The notes: generated by a model not told the origin, from the sequence alone. DNA of 64,000 bases from an uncultured Pelagibacteraceae bacterium (GCA_902572695.1 CACGGZ010000001.1:1-64000); one strand, 5' to 3'. Positions 1-8,582 are shown, counted from the first letter of the stretch. Numbers and translations are program-made.

Positions 1-402
1 TATAAATTTCAACCTATTTTAGTTTCGGATGTAGCTAGTGCTATTTTAAAATCAATTGAGTTAAAAAAAAATGAAGGATGTATTTATGAGATAGGAGGAC
101 CTAAAGTCATAAGCTTTGGTGAAATGGTAAAATCAATTTTATCTACAATTAAAAAAAAAAGATTTGTAATAGAAATGCCAATGCCTATTGCAAAAATACA
201 AAGTTCAATCACTGATCTTTTGCCAATTCCACCTATCTTAACTAGAGATCAATGTGAAATTCTCTCTGAGGGAGACAATATTGTTTCTAATAATAATCTA
301 ACTTTAAAAGATTTAGGCATCACACCACTAGACGTCGAGGAGGCTATGAAAAAATGGTTGTGGAGATATAAAGACGGCGGACAATTCTCAAAAGCAAAAT
401 GA
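1..402 (+). CDS. NDUFA9-like NAD-dependent epimerase/dehydratase (C-terminal fragment)
   Basis: The reading frame is open from base 1, so this is the C-terminal part (about 133 codons) of a gene that starts before the window. It begins at a segment reading FQPILVSDVASAI, typical of the extended-SDR family that includes the complex I accessory subunit NDUFA9. It continues with a YEIGGP motif and a proline-rich LPIPPILTRDQ stretch. The Rossmann NAD-binding domain lies outside the window. The TGA stop shares bases with the ATG of the next gene (ATGA), which implies translational coupling. In alphaproteobacteria such proteins are annotated as complex I NDUFA9-family or nucleoside-diphosphate-sugar epimerases; the substrate cannot be told from this fragment. 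Confidence 0.75.
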   Translation, partial: YKFQPILVSDVASAILKSIELKKNEGCIYEIGGPKVISFGEMVKSILSTIKKKRFVIEMPMPIAKIQSSITDLLPIPPILTRDQCEILSEGDNIVSNNNLTLKDLGITPLDVEEAMKKWLWRYKDGGQFSKAK

Positions 403-743
403 AAAGTATAAGTTTGTTCACAGGATATATTTATTTAGTTTTTGCAATCATAAGCGGTATTGCGTCGAATGGTTTTCTTAAAACCACAGAAAGTTTTACA
501 AAGCTTTACCCTACTGTTTTTTGTATTATAAGTATTGTTGTATGCATTTTCTGCTTATCGAGAGCTATGAGTATTATCCCAGTAGGATTTACTTATGCTA
601 CTTACGGAGCCCTAACAATTACAGCTGTAACTTTTTTTGGAATTTTTAAGTATAATCAGACCCCTAATCTTTATGGCACAATCGGGCTAACTTTAATAAT
701 AGTGGGTGTTATACTTTTAAACGTTTTTGGTAAGGTAAAATAA
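399..743 (+). CDS. SMR/EmrE-like small membrane transporter lacking the essential Glu
   Basis: This 114-residue protein has four predicted transmembrane helices. It aligns without gaps to EmrE of E. coli as I recall that sequence (YIYL.. at the start, SFTKLYP against GFTRLWP, a PVGFTYA loop, and VGVILLN near the end). The membrane glutamate that EmrE uses for proton/drug exchange (E14) is Gly20 here. EmrE Trp63 is replaced by Tyr and Tyr40 by Ile. Proton-coupled multidrug export is therefore unlikely. SMR-fold proteins also act as lipid-linked sugar flippase subunits (ArnE/ArnF), and the upstream sugar-epimerase-like gene, overlapped by ATGA, would be compatible with that. The substrate is unknown. 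Confidence 0.7.
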   Translation: MKSISLFTGYIYLVFAIISGIASNGFLKTTESFTKLYPTVFCIISIVVCIFCLSRAMSIIPVGFTYATYGALTITAVTFFGIFKYNQTPNLYGTIGLTLIIVGVILLNVFGKVK

Positions 744-839
744 AACCATAGGTAGAAATTTAATTTATTCATCTGACTCCTCTTTGTATATTTTTTATGT
801 TAGCTTTTTTTAATTAAAAGAAAACGGGGGAAATAAAAA

Positions 840-2153
840 ATGAAACATTTAAAAGCAATAATTGCTTCAATAGCGCTTTTTGCAATGTTTGCAGGAACAG
901 CTGTTCAAGCAAAAGTAGAAATACAATGGTGGCATGCTTTTGGTGGAAGACTTGGAGAATTGCTTGATGAACAAGTAAACAAGTTTAACGCAAGCCAAAA
1001 TAAATACACAGTTGTACATACTAGAAAAGGTAACTATTCAGAAACTTTGAATGCCGGTATTGCAGCATTTAGAGCTGGACAACATCCAAATATACTTATG
1101 GTGTTTGAAGTTGGAACAGCCAGTTTAATGGCTGCAAAAGGAGCTTACGTTCCTATGTACCAACTGATGAAAGATGCTGGTCAAAAATTTAATCCGAAAG
1201 GGTTCGTGTCAGCGGTAAGTGGTTATTACACTACTACTGATGGTAAAATGTTATCTATGCCATATAACTCTTCAACACCAGTTCTTTGGGTTAACAAAGA
1301 CTTAATGAAAAAAGCAGGTTTAGATCCTGAAATGGATTTGAGCACTTGGAAAAAAGTTGGAAACGCGCTGGACGCTGCTAAAGCAAAAGGTATTGATATG
1401 CCTTTCTGTACTTGTTGGCACAGTTGGATTCATCTTGAGAATTTTTCAGCCTATCACGACATACCATTCGCGACTAAAGCAAATGGATTTGGTGGTTTAG
1501 ATACTGAGTTGGCTTTCAATAGCCCAGTACATATAAAACACATTCAAACGTTAGGTAAATGGGCTCAAGAAGGTAAATTTAAATACATGGGTAGACGAAA
1601 CGAAGCAGGTAAAAATTTCAGAGCAGGTGAATGTATGTTAATGACAGAGTCGTCAGCGGGTTATGCTGGAATTAAAAAAGCTGCTAAGTTTGAGTTTGGT
1701 ATAAGACACTTACCTTACTATGGTGCAACAAAAGCTCCTCAAAATACTATAATTGGAGGATCTTCTCTTTGGGCACTTTCAGGAAAATCTGACGAAGAAA
1801 ATAAGGCTACTGCAGCATTTTTAGCTTTTCTTTCAAGAACTGATATTCAAGCGAAGTGGCATCAAGACACTGGTTACCTAGGTGTTACAACAGCTGCTGC
1901 TAAAAAAACTAAAAGTTCTGGTTTTTACAAATCAAATCCTGGAACTGATTTAGCTGGAATACAGATGATGAGAAATAAAGTTACTCAAAACTCTAAAGGC
2001 TTACGTCTTGGATCTTTTGATCAAATAAGAGGAATTATTGATGAAGAGATGGAAGGAGTTTACAGCGGTAAAAAAACTGCGCAAGTCGCTTTAGACAGCG
2101 CTGTAAGAAGAGGTAACGTTCTTTTAAGAAGATTTGAAAGAGCTAACAAATAA
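840..2153 (+). CDS. ugpB: ABC transporter substrate-binding protein, glycerol-3-phosphate type (UgpB)
   Basis: This 437-residue periplasmic binding protein is of the extracellular family 1 type. Residues 1-24 form a signal peptide with an AQA cleavage site, and the mature protein starts KVEIQWWHAFGG, the typical UgpB beginning. It would capture sn-glycerol-3-phosphate or glycerophosphodiesters for UgpAE-C. The start ATG is preceded by a G-rich ribosome binding site (GGGGGAA). It heads a run of ugpB-A-E-C and a glycerophosphodiesterase, and a strong hairpin follows its stop codon. Substrate assignment comes from family and context; related binding proteins also take other polyol phosphates or sugars. 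Confidence 0.88.
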   Translation: MKHLKAIIASIALFAMFAGTAVQAKVEIQWWHAFGGRLGELLDEQVNKFNASQNKYTVVHTRKGNYSETLNAGIAAFRAGQHPNILMVFEVGTASLMAAKGAYVPMYQLMKDAGQKFNPKGFVSAVSGYYTTTDGKMLSMPYNSSTPVLWVNKDLMKKAGLDPEMDLSTWKKVGNALDAAKAKGIDMPFCTCWHSWIHLENFSAYHDIPFATKANGFGGLDTELAFNSPVHIKHIQTLGKWAQEGKFKYMGRRNEAGKNFRAGECMLMTESSAGYAGIKKAAKFEFGIRHLPYYGATKAPQNTIIGGSSLWALSGKSDEENKATAAFLAFLSRTDIQAKWHQDTGYLGVTTAAAKKTKSSGFYKSNPGTDLAGIQMMRNKVTQNSKGLRLGSFDQIRGIIDEEMEGVYSGKKTAQVALDSAVRRGNVLLRRFERANK

Positions 2154-2164
2154 ATCAATTTGAT

Positions 2165-2190
2165 ATACTGGGGGCGAAAGCCCCTGGTAT
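2165..2190 (+). promoter_or_regulatory. Intercistronic hairpin between ugpB and ugpA
   Basis: An 11-bp stem with two G-U pairs is closed by a GAAA tetraloop, with arms at 2165-2175 and 2180-2190. It lies between the ugpB stop and the ugpA start. No T-run follows, so it is not a classical terminator. A hairpin here usually protects the upstream mRNA end and raises the ratio of binding protein to permease. That role is inference; the stem itself is plain in the sequence. Confidence 0.75.
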
Positions 2191-2205
2191 AAATCTTAAA
2201 TTTAA

Positions 2206-3087
2206 ATGGAAAAAAGAGTTTTTTTTAAAGGCTGGAAGCTTCCGTTACTTTTAGTAACTCCACAATTAATTATTTCAGCAGTATTTTTCTTTTACCCCTC
2301 GGGTCAAGCAATTTGGAACTCATTATTTTTGCCAGATCCTTTTGGATTAAAAACTGAATTTGTTGGATTGGATAACTTTAGATTTTTACTTTCTGACAGT
2401 TATTACTTAGCGAGTTTTAAAACAACTATAATATTTTCAGTTGCAGTGACGATTTCATCAATGTTAATCGGATTATACCTTGCTGCTTTAGCTGATAGAT
2501 TAATTAAAGGGTCAGGTGTATATCAAACACTTTTAATTTGGCCATATGCCATAGCACCCGCAATCGCAGGAGTTCTTTGGCTATTCTTATTTAATGGAAA
2601 TATAGGCTTAGTTTCGTGGTACCTAAAGGGATTAGGATACGAATGGAATCATAATTTAGATGGTGATCAGGCTATGTTTTTAGTTGTGCTTGCATCTGCT
2701 TGGGGAAGAATTAGCTATAATTTCCTTTTCTTTTTTGCTGGGCTTCAAGCAATACCAAAAAGTATTTTAGAGGCAGCTGCTATTGATGGCGCAAGTTTTT
2801 GGAAAAGATTTATGTCTGTTGTAATACCACTACTTTCACCAATTACTTTTTTCTTATTGGTTGTAAATATAGTTTACGCTTTTTTTGATACATTCGGTGT
2901 AATTCATACAATTACGTCTGGCGGACCAGAGCAATCGACAACGATACTGGTTTATAAAGTATTTAGTGATGGATTTGTAAGTCAAGATTTAGGATCGAGC
3001 GCAGCTCAGTCAGTTATTTTATTAATTTTGGTTGGAGTACTTACAGTGATTCAATTTAAATATATAGAGAGAAAGGTTCATTATTAA
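2206..3087 (+). CDS. ugpA: Glycerol-3-phosphate ABC transporter permease UgpA
   Basis: This 293-residue inner-membrane permease has about six transmembrane helices. Its cytoplasmic EAA loop near residues 189-200 (EAAAIDGASFWKRF) docks on the ATPase. It is the MalF/UgpA-type partner of the next gene. The stop and the following ATG share a base (TAATG at 3085-3089), so translation of ugpE is coupled. No clear Shine-Dalgarno sequence precedes the start, which lies 15 bases after the intercistronic hairpin. Confidence 0.9.
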   Translation: MEKRVFFKGWKLPLLLVTPQLIISAVFFFYPSGQAIWNSLFLPDPFGLKTEFVGLDNFRFLLSDSYYLASFKTTIIFSVAVTISSMLIGLYLAALADRLIKGSGVYQTLLIWPYAIAPAIAGVLWLFLFNGNIGLVSWYLKGLGYEWNHNLDGDQAMFLVVLASAWGRISYNFLFFFAGLQAIPKSILEAAAIDGASFWKRFMSVVIPLLSPITFFLLVVNIVYAFFDTFGVIHTITSGGPEQSTTILVYKVFSDGFVSQDLGSSAAQSVILLILVGVLTVIQFKYIERKVHY

Positions 3088-3947
3088 TGGTTGAGAAAAA
3101 GAAAACAGCTTACTGGATGACTCATTTAGGATTAATTTGTGGAGTTGTTCTTATTTTTTTCCCAGTCTGGGTCGCTTTTGTTGGCTCAACTGTTTCGCAA
3201 GATGATATAATTTACCCACCACTTCCTTTATTACCCGGACCACATTTAATTGATAATTATGCTAACGCTTTATTTAGAGGTGGCCCAGAAGGGTATGCTG
3301 GAGCCAGCCAAGTCCCAGTGATTAGAATGTTAATGAATTCAGCTATAATGGCTTTCGGTATAGCAATTGGTAAAATTATAATTTCATTATTATCAGCTTT
3401 TGCTTTTGTGTATTTTAGATTTCCTTTTAGAAAAACTGCCTTCTGGTTAATATTTATAACTCTAATGTTACCAGTTGAGGTAAGAATTTATCCCACATAT
3501 GAGGTTGTTGCCAATTTAGGATTACTAAATAGTTATGCAGGATTAATTTTTCCATTAATTGCTTCCGCTACAGCCACTTTTCTTTTTAGGCAATTTTTTA
3601 TGACTATTCCGGATGAAATGGTTGAGGCTGCTAGAATGGATGGTTGTAAGCCTATGAGGTTCTTTTTTGATATCTTAATTCCAATTAGCAAAACCAATCT
3701 AGCAGCGATATTTGTGATTATGTTTTTATTTGGCTGGAACCAGTTTTTGTATCCAATGTTACTTACGACAGATCCAAACATGAAGACCATTGTAATGGCA
3801 GTTGACTCAATGATACCAGCAGGTGACGACTATGCGCATTGGCCTACTGTATTTGCTAGTGCCATTTTAGCAATGTTACCACCAATAATAATTATAATTA
3901 GTATGCAAAAATTCTTTGTTAAGGGACTACTGGAAAGCGATAAATAA
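3087..3947 (+). CDS. ugpE: Glycerol-3-phosphate ABC transporter permease UgpE
   Basis: This 286-residue permease of the MalG/UgpE type has about six transmembrane helices and an EAA loop reading [17 protein letters not shown] in the second half. It forms the membrane channel with UgpA. Its start overlaps the ugpA stop by one base and its own stop overlaps the ATPase gene start in the same way (TAATG at 3945-3949), giving one translationally coupled unit. Length and motifs match the family. Confidence 0.9.
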   Translation: MVEKKKTAYWMTHLGLICGVVLIFFPVWVAFVGSTVSQDDIIYPPLPLLPGPHLIDNYANALFRGGPEGYAGASQVPVIRMLMNSAIMAFGIAIGKIIISLLSAFAFVYFRFPFRKTAFWLIFITLMLPVEVRIYPTYEVVANLGLLNSYAGLIFPLIASATATFLFRQFFMTIPDEMVEAARMDGCKPMRFFFDILIPISKTNLAAIFVIMFLFGWNQFLYPMLLTTDPNMKTIVMAVDSMIPAGDDYAHWPTVFASAILAMLPPIIIIISMQKFFVKGLLESDK

Positions 3948-5002
3948 TGACTGATATTAGTTTACAAAATCTTAAAAAATCTTTTGGTGATACGAAAGTA
4001 ATTCATGATTTAAGCATAGACATTAAAGACGGCGAACTGATAGTCATTGTTGGTCCCTCAGGATGCGGTAAGTCAACTCTTCTTCGAATGATAGCTGGCT
4101 TAGAAGATGCTAATGATGGAAATATATTAATAGATGGCAAAAAAGTAAATTCCCTCGAGCCTATGGAAAGAAATATAGCGATGGTTTTTCAAAATTATGC
4201 TTTATATCCTCATATGTCTGTGTTTGATAATATGGCTTACGGATTAAAAATTGCAAAAATTCCTAAGGATGAAATCAACTCAAGAGTTCAAAAGGCAGCA
4301 AAAATTTTAGAAATTCAAGATTACTTGGAGAGAAAACCAAATCAATTGTCAGGTGGTCAAAGACAAAGGGTAGCAATGGGAAGAGCAATAGTAAGAAATC
4401 CAGTTGCTTTTTTATTTGATGAACCTTTATCAAATTTGGATGCAAAACTGAGAGTTCAAATGAGACTTGAAATTAAAAAACTTCAAACACAATTAAAAAC
4501 TACTTCATTATTTGTAACGCACGATCAAGTCGAAGCTATGACGTTAGCTGATAGAATGATAGTAATGAACGAGGGCAATGTCGAGCATATTGGAAGCCCA
4601 TTGGAAGTTTACACTAAACCAAAAACTTTGTTTACTGCACAATTTATCGGAAGCCCTGCTATGAATATATTAAAAGGAGATTGTAAAAATAATATTGTTA
4701 CTTTTTCTAACCAATCCTCATTAAAAACAATCTCAAAATTTAATGGAAAGGTAAATGTAGGTCTTAGACCAGAAGATTTTAAAATAGATGAAAATGGACC
4801 CATAAAACTTAAGGTAGAATTAGTCGAACTGGTTGGATCTGATACTTTGATACATGGAAAACTTGACGGAAGCGATGAAATACTGATTGCAAGTATCCAA
4901 GGAGTTATCAACGACAATTTGAGAGGAAAAAGTATAAATTTATCTTTTGATGAAAATAAATTACATTTGTTTGATATTAGTACAGATCAAAGGATAAATT
5001 GA
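3947..5002 (+). CDS. ugpC: Glycerol-3-phosphate ABC transporter ATP-binding protein UgpC
   Basis: This 351-residue ATPase of the MalK/UgpC group energises UgpAE. Walker A (GPSGCGKS) is at about residues 36-43, the signature LSGGQ at 134-138 and Walker B (LFDE) at 156-159. An OB-fold (TOBE) domain with a GLRPEDF motif follows in the C-terminal third. The stop TGA at 5000-5002 overlaps the TTG start of the next gene. In E. coli the UgpC C-terminal domain can interact with UgpQ, the enzyme type encoded next. Confidence 0.9.
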   Translation: MTDISLQNLKKSFGDTKVIHDLSIDIKDGELIVIVGPSGCGKSTLLRMIAGLEDANDGNILIDGKKVNSLEPMERNIAMVFQNYALYPHMSVFDNMAYGLKIAKIPKDEINSRVQKAAKILEIQDYLERKPNQLSGGQRQRVAMGRAIVRNPVAFLFDEPLSNLDAKLRVQMRLEIKKLQTQLKTTSLFVTHDQVEAMTLADRMIVMNEGNVEHIGSPLEVYTKPKTLFTAQFIGSPAMNILKGDCKNNIVTFSNQSSLKTISKFNGKVNVGLRPEDFKIDENGPIKLKVELVELVGSDTLIHGKLDGSDEILIASIQGVINDNLRGKSINLSFDENKLHLFDISTDQRIN

Positions 5003-5931
5003 AAAATTCATTTCTAATAAAACCTAATTACATCAGGATCTACGGACATCGTGGAGCTAGAGGTGATATTGTAGAAAATAGCATTGAGGGATTTAAATAT
5101 ACTTTTGCTTTAGGAATAAAAGCTATTGAATTTGATGTCGTTATTACTAAAGACAATATTCCAGTTTTATTTCATGATTACCGTTTAAATAAAGATATGG
5201 TTAAAGATAGTTCCGGAAACTGGTTGTCGGACACAGGACCAAAAATTTTGGATTTAACTTACGAAGAATTAAATAGTTATAGTATTGAGAGCACAAAACC
5301 GGATAGTGCATATTTTAAAAGATTTAAAAATCAAAATCCTGCAAAGGGAGCTAAAATCCCAAAACTTGTAGACCTTTTTGAACTAGTAACAAAAAAAGAA
5401 AACAAAGACGTCTTTTTAAACTTAGAAATTAAATCTACGCCAACACAAGAAAATGTTACACCCGATCATAAAACTTTTGTTTCACTAATTTTAAAAGATA
5501 TTAAAAAGTATAATTTGGAGGATAGAATTTTAGTAACCTCATACGATTTTAAAAACCTATATGAATTAAAAAAACAAAACCCCAATATTTTGAGAGGATT
5601 TATCACTTTGCAGCAAGATCTCTCAAGAACTAAAAAAAACATTTATGAGGGTTCGCCTTGGATGGCAAAGTCTTTTCCAATAGAAGATTTATTTTTATTA
5701 CCAAATTTAATAAAATCTTTAGAGGGACATGTTTGGAGTTCTTTCTATAGAGATATTACTAAAAAAAATGTTGAACTTGCACATAAACATGGCCTTGCGG
5801 TAGCAGCATGGACAGTGAATAGAGAAAAAGATATTATTAGAATGATCGAGTACGGAGTTGATGGAATTATCACTGACTATCCAAAAAAAGTTCAAGAAAT
5901 TTGTAAATCCAAAAATATCTCTTGGTTTTAA
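4999..5931 (+). CDS. ugpQ: Glycerophosphodiester phosphodiesterase (UgpQ-like)
   Basis: This 310-residue GDPD-family enzyme hydrolyses glycerophosphodiesters to glycerol-3-phosphate and an alcohol. The hallmark residues are visible: HRGAR with His17, Glu26 in ENS, Glu44 and Asp46 in EFDV, and the general acid His59 in LFHD. A C-terminal AWTVN and [10 protein letters not shown] segment is typical. No signal peptide is seen, so it acts in the cytosol on imported substrate. The start is TTG, overlapping the ugpC stop; the next Met is past the catalytic motifs, so TTG is the sensible start. Confidence 0.88.
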   Translation: MKNSFLIKPNYIRIYGHRGARGDIVENSIEGFKYTFALGIKAIEFDVVITKDNIPVLFHDYRLNKDMVKDSSGNWLSDTGPKILDLTYEELNSYSIESTKPDSAYFKRFKNQNPAKGAKIPKLVDLFELVTKKENKDVFLNLEIKSTPTQENVTPDHKTFVSLILKDIKKYNLEDRILVTSYDFKNLYELKKQNPNILRGFITLQQDLSRTKKNIYEGSPWMAKSFPIEDLFLLPNLIKSLEGHVWSSFYRDITKKNVELAHKHGLAVAAWTVNREKDIIRMIEYGVDGIITDYPKKVQEICKSKNISWF

Positions 5932-5975
5932 GCCTGAAAACTTGAAAATATATTTATCATCGTGTAAATAAACCC

Positions 5976-6113
5976 ATGGCAAAAAAAAAATACCAAAGAA
6001 ACTGGTTAGAGAGAAAACTTGATGAATATAACCATACAATGGAGCTGATTAGAACTATCCTACCTTTTTTAATACTTTTGCTACAAATTTACATACTAAC
6101 GAAACTCATTTAA
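5976..6113 (+). CDS. Small single-TM hypothetical protein, 45 aa
   Basis: This short ORF runs from ATG at 5976 to TAA at 6111-6113. It encodes 45 residues: a basic, polar N-terminus (MAKKKYQRNWLERKLDEYN), then one hydrophobic segment at about residues 24-42, then a lysine near the end. That gives a single membrane anchor with a charged cytosolic side. It fills most of the gap between the phosphodiesterase gene and the promoter at 6110. I do not recognise a family. Its tidy domain layout argues that it is real, but the evidence is composition only. Confidence 0.5.
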   Translation: MAKKKYQRNWLERKLDEYNHTMELIRTILPFLILLLQIYILTKLI

Positions 6114-6138
6114 CACTTAGCTAAATTTCAGGTATAAT
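6110..6138 (+). promoter_or_regulatory. Sigma-70-type promoter for the 6145 ORF-phoR unit
   Basis: TTAACA at 6110-6115 and TATAAT at 6133-6138 are separated by 17 bases, close to the sigma-70 consensus. The expected transcription start, about 7 bases after the -10 box, falls on the ATG at 6145, so the mRNA would be leaderless. No Shine-Dalgarno sequence is present between the two. Confidence 0.6.
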
Positions 6139-6144
6139 TTATCA

Positions 6145-6387
6145 ATGTCTTTGTTGTTTTTATCACTAGCAGGTATCATTGCAATCATTGTTATTCTTGT
6201 ATCGGCAAAATTTATTAAAGCAGGATTTGATGCTAGAGGTGAGGTTAAAGAGGAACAAAGAAAAGAGAAACTCAAGCAAGAGGATGAAGATATTTTAGAT
6301 GAATTAAAAAGAAAAGACCTTTCTGAGGAAGACTTAAAAGATCTTTACGATAAAATTCAGAATAAAAAAAAAGATGACAATGAGTGA
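6145..6387 (+). CDS. Single-TM small protein with charged coil, overlapping phoR
   Basis: This 80-residue protein has one N-terminal hydrophobic segment (about residues 2-22) followed by a highly charged, probably coiled-coil tail rich in Glu and Lys. Its end overlaps the phoR start by 14 bases, which implies coupled translation. I do not recognise a family. Because the PhoR that follows has no membrane segment, this protein might supply a membrane anchor or interaction surface for it; that is a guess from position. A strong promoter lies directly upstream. Confidence 0.65.
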   Translation: MSLLFLSLAGIIAIIVILVSAKFIKAGFDARGEVKEEQRKEKLKQEDEDILDELKRKDLSEEDLKDLYDKIQNKKKDDNE

Positions 6388-7414
6388 GACTTTGAAAGAG
6401 ATTAAATTTCTAAATGATTTACCTGACCAAGTTATAGTAATAGATAAATTTAAAACAATTAACTTTGCAAATAAAAGTGCTAAAACTCGTTTTGGATCTA
6501 ATATTGAGAGTCAAAATATTTCAAGTATTGTGCGTGATGCTGAATTGTTGGATCAGATCGATAAATCATTGGAAAAAAATCAAGGCGGGATCTTGGATAT
6601 TGAAATTAAGGCACCTAATTTCCAATATTATAAAGTAAGTGTCATGCCTGGACCAAAAAATTTATTAAATACGAGTGATAGTGTAATTATCTTTTTTAAA
6701 GATTTAACTGATATCATTAAAGTTCAAAAACTCAAATCCGATTTCGTTGCGAATGTCTCTCACGAACTAAGAACGCCTTTGCAAAGTATTAAACTTGGTC
6801 TTGAAACAATAAATAATGGTCATGCGTCTAAAGATTTAGAAAGTCAAAAAAAAATATTACCAGTTGTTCTTCAGCAAACTTCAAGGATGGAAAGTATTGT
6901 AAATGATCTATTATCTCTCTCAAGAATAGAACTCCAAGAACATATAAGACCGAGTGAAAAAGTGGATTTAAATGAGATTATTTCTCACTCAATTGATTTA
7001 AATAAAGAAATCATAAAAAAAAATAATATGAGCTGTAGTTTCGACAAACAATCAGACAATATAAAAATTAATGGCGATAGAAACAGGTTAATTGAGGTTT
7101 TTAATAATCTTATAGATAACGCAATAAAATATAGTGAGAAAAATAAGAAAATAAAAATAACTACTAAATCTAAAGACAATAATTTTCATGCAATAGTCGA
7201 GGATGAAGGTATTGGGATATCTAAAGAAAACATACCCCAGATAACTGAGAGATTTTTTAGGGTAAATCCTGCTAAAAGCAAAGAAGTTGGAGGAACTGGT
7301 TTAGGTTTAGCAATAGTAAAACATATAGTGAATCAACATAGAGCAGAAATGTCTATAACAAGCGAATTAAATAAAGGTACCCGTATTTCCTTAGTTTTTC
7401 CAATCAGTTTATAA
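6374..7414 (+). CDS. phoR: Phosphate regulon sensor histidine kinase PhoR (no TM segment)
   Basis: This 346-residue kinase has a PAS-like domain at about 10-115, then a dimerisation domain with the phospho-acceptor His130 in VSHELRTPL, then an HATPase_c domain (N box NLIDNAIKYS, DEGIGIS, GGTGLGLAIV). It should phosphorylate PhoB when phosphate is low. Classical PhoR proteins begin with one or two membrane helices; none is present here. Two in-frame ATGs lie at 6374 and 6380, and either start overlaps the upstream ORF. The assignment rests on domain order and on pst-phoU-phoB following on the same strand. Confidence 0.85.
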   Translation: MTMSETLKEIKFLNDLPDQVIVIDKFKTINFANKSAKTRFGSNIESQNISSIVRDAELLDQIDKSLEKNQGGILDIEIKAPNFQYYKVSVMPGPKNLLNTSDSVIIFFKDLTDIIKVQKLKSDFVANVSHELRTPLQSIKLGLETINNGHASKDLESQKKILPVVLQQTSRMESIVNDLLSLSRIELQEHIRPSEKVDLNEIISHSIDLNKEIIKKNNMSCSFDKQSDNIKINGDRNRLIEVFNNLIDNAIKYSEKNKKIKITTKSKDNNFHAIVEDEGIGISKENIPQITERFFRVNPAKSKEVGGTGLGLAIVKHIVNQHRAEMSITSELNKGTRISLVFPISL

Positions 7415-7433
7415 ATTCAACTAAAAAGTTAGG

Positions 7434-7451
7434 TTTGTAACAAAAATTTAA
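7434..7451 (+). promoter_or_regulatory. Possible Pho-box-like element upstream of pstS
   Basis: The stretch starting TTTGTAAC and followed about 4 bases later by an AT-rich half-site weakly resembles the PhoB direct-repeat box. It lies between phoR and pstS, where a PhoB site is expected. The match is poor in this AT-rich DNA and no clear second half is seen. Confidence 0.2.
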
Positions 7452-7505
7452 TATTTGTTTAATAAATCAATAACTTTGAAAAATTAGATTATGGCTATGT
7501 ATAAC

Positions 7506-7511
7506 AAGGAG
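7506..7511 (+). promoter_or_regulatory. Ribosome binding site deciding the pstS start
   Basis: AAGGAG lies six bases before the ATG at 7518. It is one of few good Shine-Dalgarno sequences in the window and favours this start over the in-frame ATG at 7491. Confidence 0.75.
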
Positions 7512-7517
7512 AAAAAT

Positions 7518-8534
7518 ATGAAAATAATAAAAAACATAGTAGCAGTTATTGCTATTCTCTCTTTTGCTTCATACGCACAAGCAAGAGACCAAATTAAAAT
7601 TGTAGGTTCTTCAACAGTTTACCCATATGCAACAGTAGTTGCTGAGAAATTTGGAAAACAAGGTAGTTTTAAAACCCCAGTAATTGAAAGTACTGGTACT
7701 GGTGGTGGAATGAAATTATTTTGTGCTGGTATTGGAGTAAACCACCCAGACATCACTAATGCTTCAAGAGCAATTAAATCTAAAGAAAAGGCTTTATGTG
7801 AAAAAAATGGTGTAAAAGATATAATCGAAGTAGTTGTAGGAAATGACGGTATAACATTTTCTCACTCAGTAAAATCACCTGACGCAAATTTCACAAAAGA
7901 GCAACTTTGGAGAGCTTTAGCAGCGAAAGTAGATGTTAATGGTAAATTAGTAGAAAACCCATATAAAAAATGGAGTGATATAGATGCAAGTTTACCCAGC
8001 AAGAAAATTGAAATCTTAATTGCACCCCCAACATCTGGAACAAGAGATGCTTGGAATTCATTGGTAATGAATAAAGGTTGTTCAAAAGAGGCTAAATCTT
8101 TATTTGGTGATAAATCTAAAAAAGAATGTGCAAAAATGAGAGAAGATGGTTACGCGGTTGAAGCAGGTGAAAACGACACTTTAATTGTACAAAAACTTGC
8201 AGCAAATCCTGATGCTTATGGTTTCTTTGGCTATAGTTATTATTTAGCAAACAAAGACAAAATAAAAGCAGCGGCTATCAATGGGGTAAAACCTTCATTA
8301 GAAGGGATTCAAGATTATTCTTATCCAATAGCAAGACCATTATTCTTTTATGCAAAGAAAGCTCACGTTGGAGTAGTCCCTGGTCTGAAAGAATTTTTAG
8401 ACACATTCACTTCAAAAAAAGCTATGGGATCTAGAGGTTACTTAACTGATATTGGATTAGTGCCACTAGCTAGTGATAAATATAAAGTTACTAGAACTGC
8501 AGCAAAAGACTTAGTTACAATCAACCTCAAGTAA
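7518..8534 (+). CDS. pstS: Phosphate ABC transporter substrate-binding protein PstS
   Basis: This periplasmic phosphate-binding protein is 338 residues from the chosen start. The signal peptide spans residues 1-22 (AQA cleavage), then IKIVGSSTVYPYA, the phosphate-binding loop, and later a PTSGTRDAW loop. An ATG at 7491 is in frame but would place nine polar residues before the signal peptide. The ATG at 7518 has AAGGAG at 7506-7511 and starts MKIIKN, so it is preferred. A strong terminator follows, which fits higher expression of PstS than of the permease genes behind it. Confidence 0.93.
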   Translation: MKIIKNIVAVIAILSFASYAQARDQIKIVGSSTVYPYATVVAEKFGKQGSFKTPVIESTGTGGGMKLFCAGIGVNHPDITNASRAIKSKEKALCEKNGVKDIIEVVVGNDGITFSHSVKSPDANFTKEQLWRALAAKVDVNGKLVENPYKKWSDIDASLPSKKIEILIAPPTSGTRDAWNSLVMNKGCSKEAKSLFGDKSKKECAKMREDGYAVEAGENDTLIVQKLAANPDAYGFFGYSYYLANKDKIKAAAINGVKPSLEGIQDYSYPIARPLFFYAKKAHVGVVPGLKEFLDTFTSKKAMGSRGYLTDIGLVPLASDKYKVTRTAAKDLVTINLK

Positions 8535-8550
8535 CAGTTGTTAATTAATG

Positions 8551-8582
8551 AAAAAAAGGCCGATTATTCGGCCTTTTTTTTT
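8551..8582 (+). terminator. Intrinsic terminator after pstS
   Basis: A perfect stem, GGCCGA at 8558-8563 with TCGGCC at 8568-8573 and a TTAT loop, is flanked by an A7 run and followed by nine T residues. It lies just after the pstS stop and separates pstS from pstC. Because of the A-tract it could also act on the minus strand. Partial readthrough would give excess PstS. Confidence 0.9.

Noticed and set aside
744-839. PhoB box before ugpB
   Set aside because: No CTGTCAT-like direct repeat can be made out.
6145-6387. Reading the 6145 ORF and phoR as one frameshifted gene
   Set aside because: The two overlap by 14 bases in different frames with a plausible start and no split domain; I see no sequence error signature, so I keep them as two genes, with a split sensor as a hypothesis.
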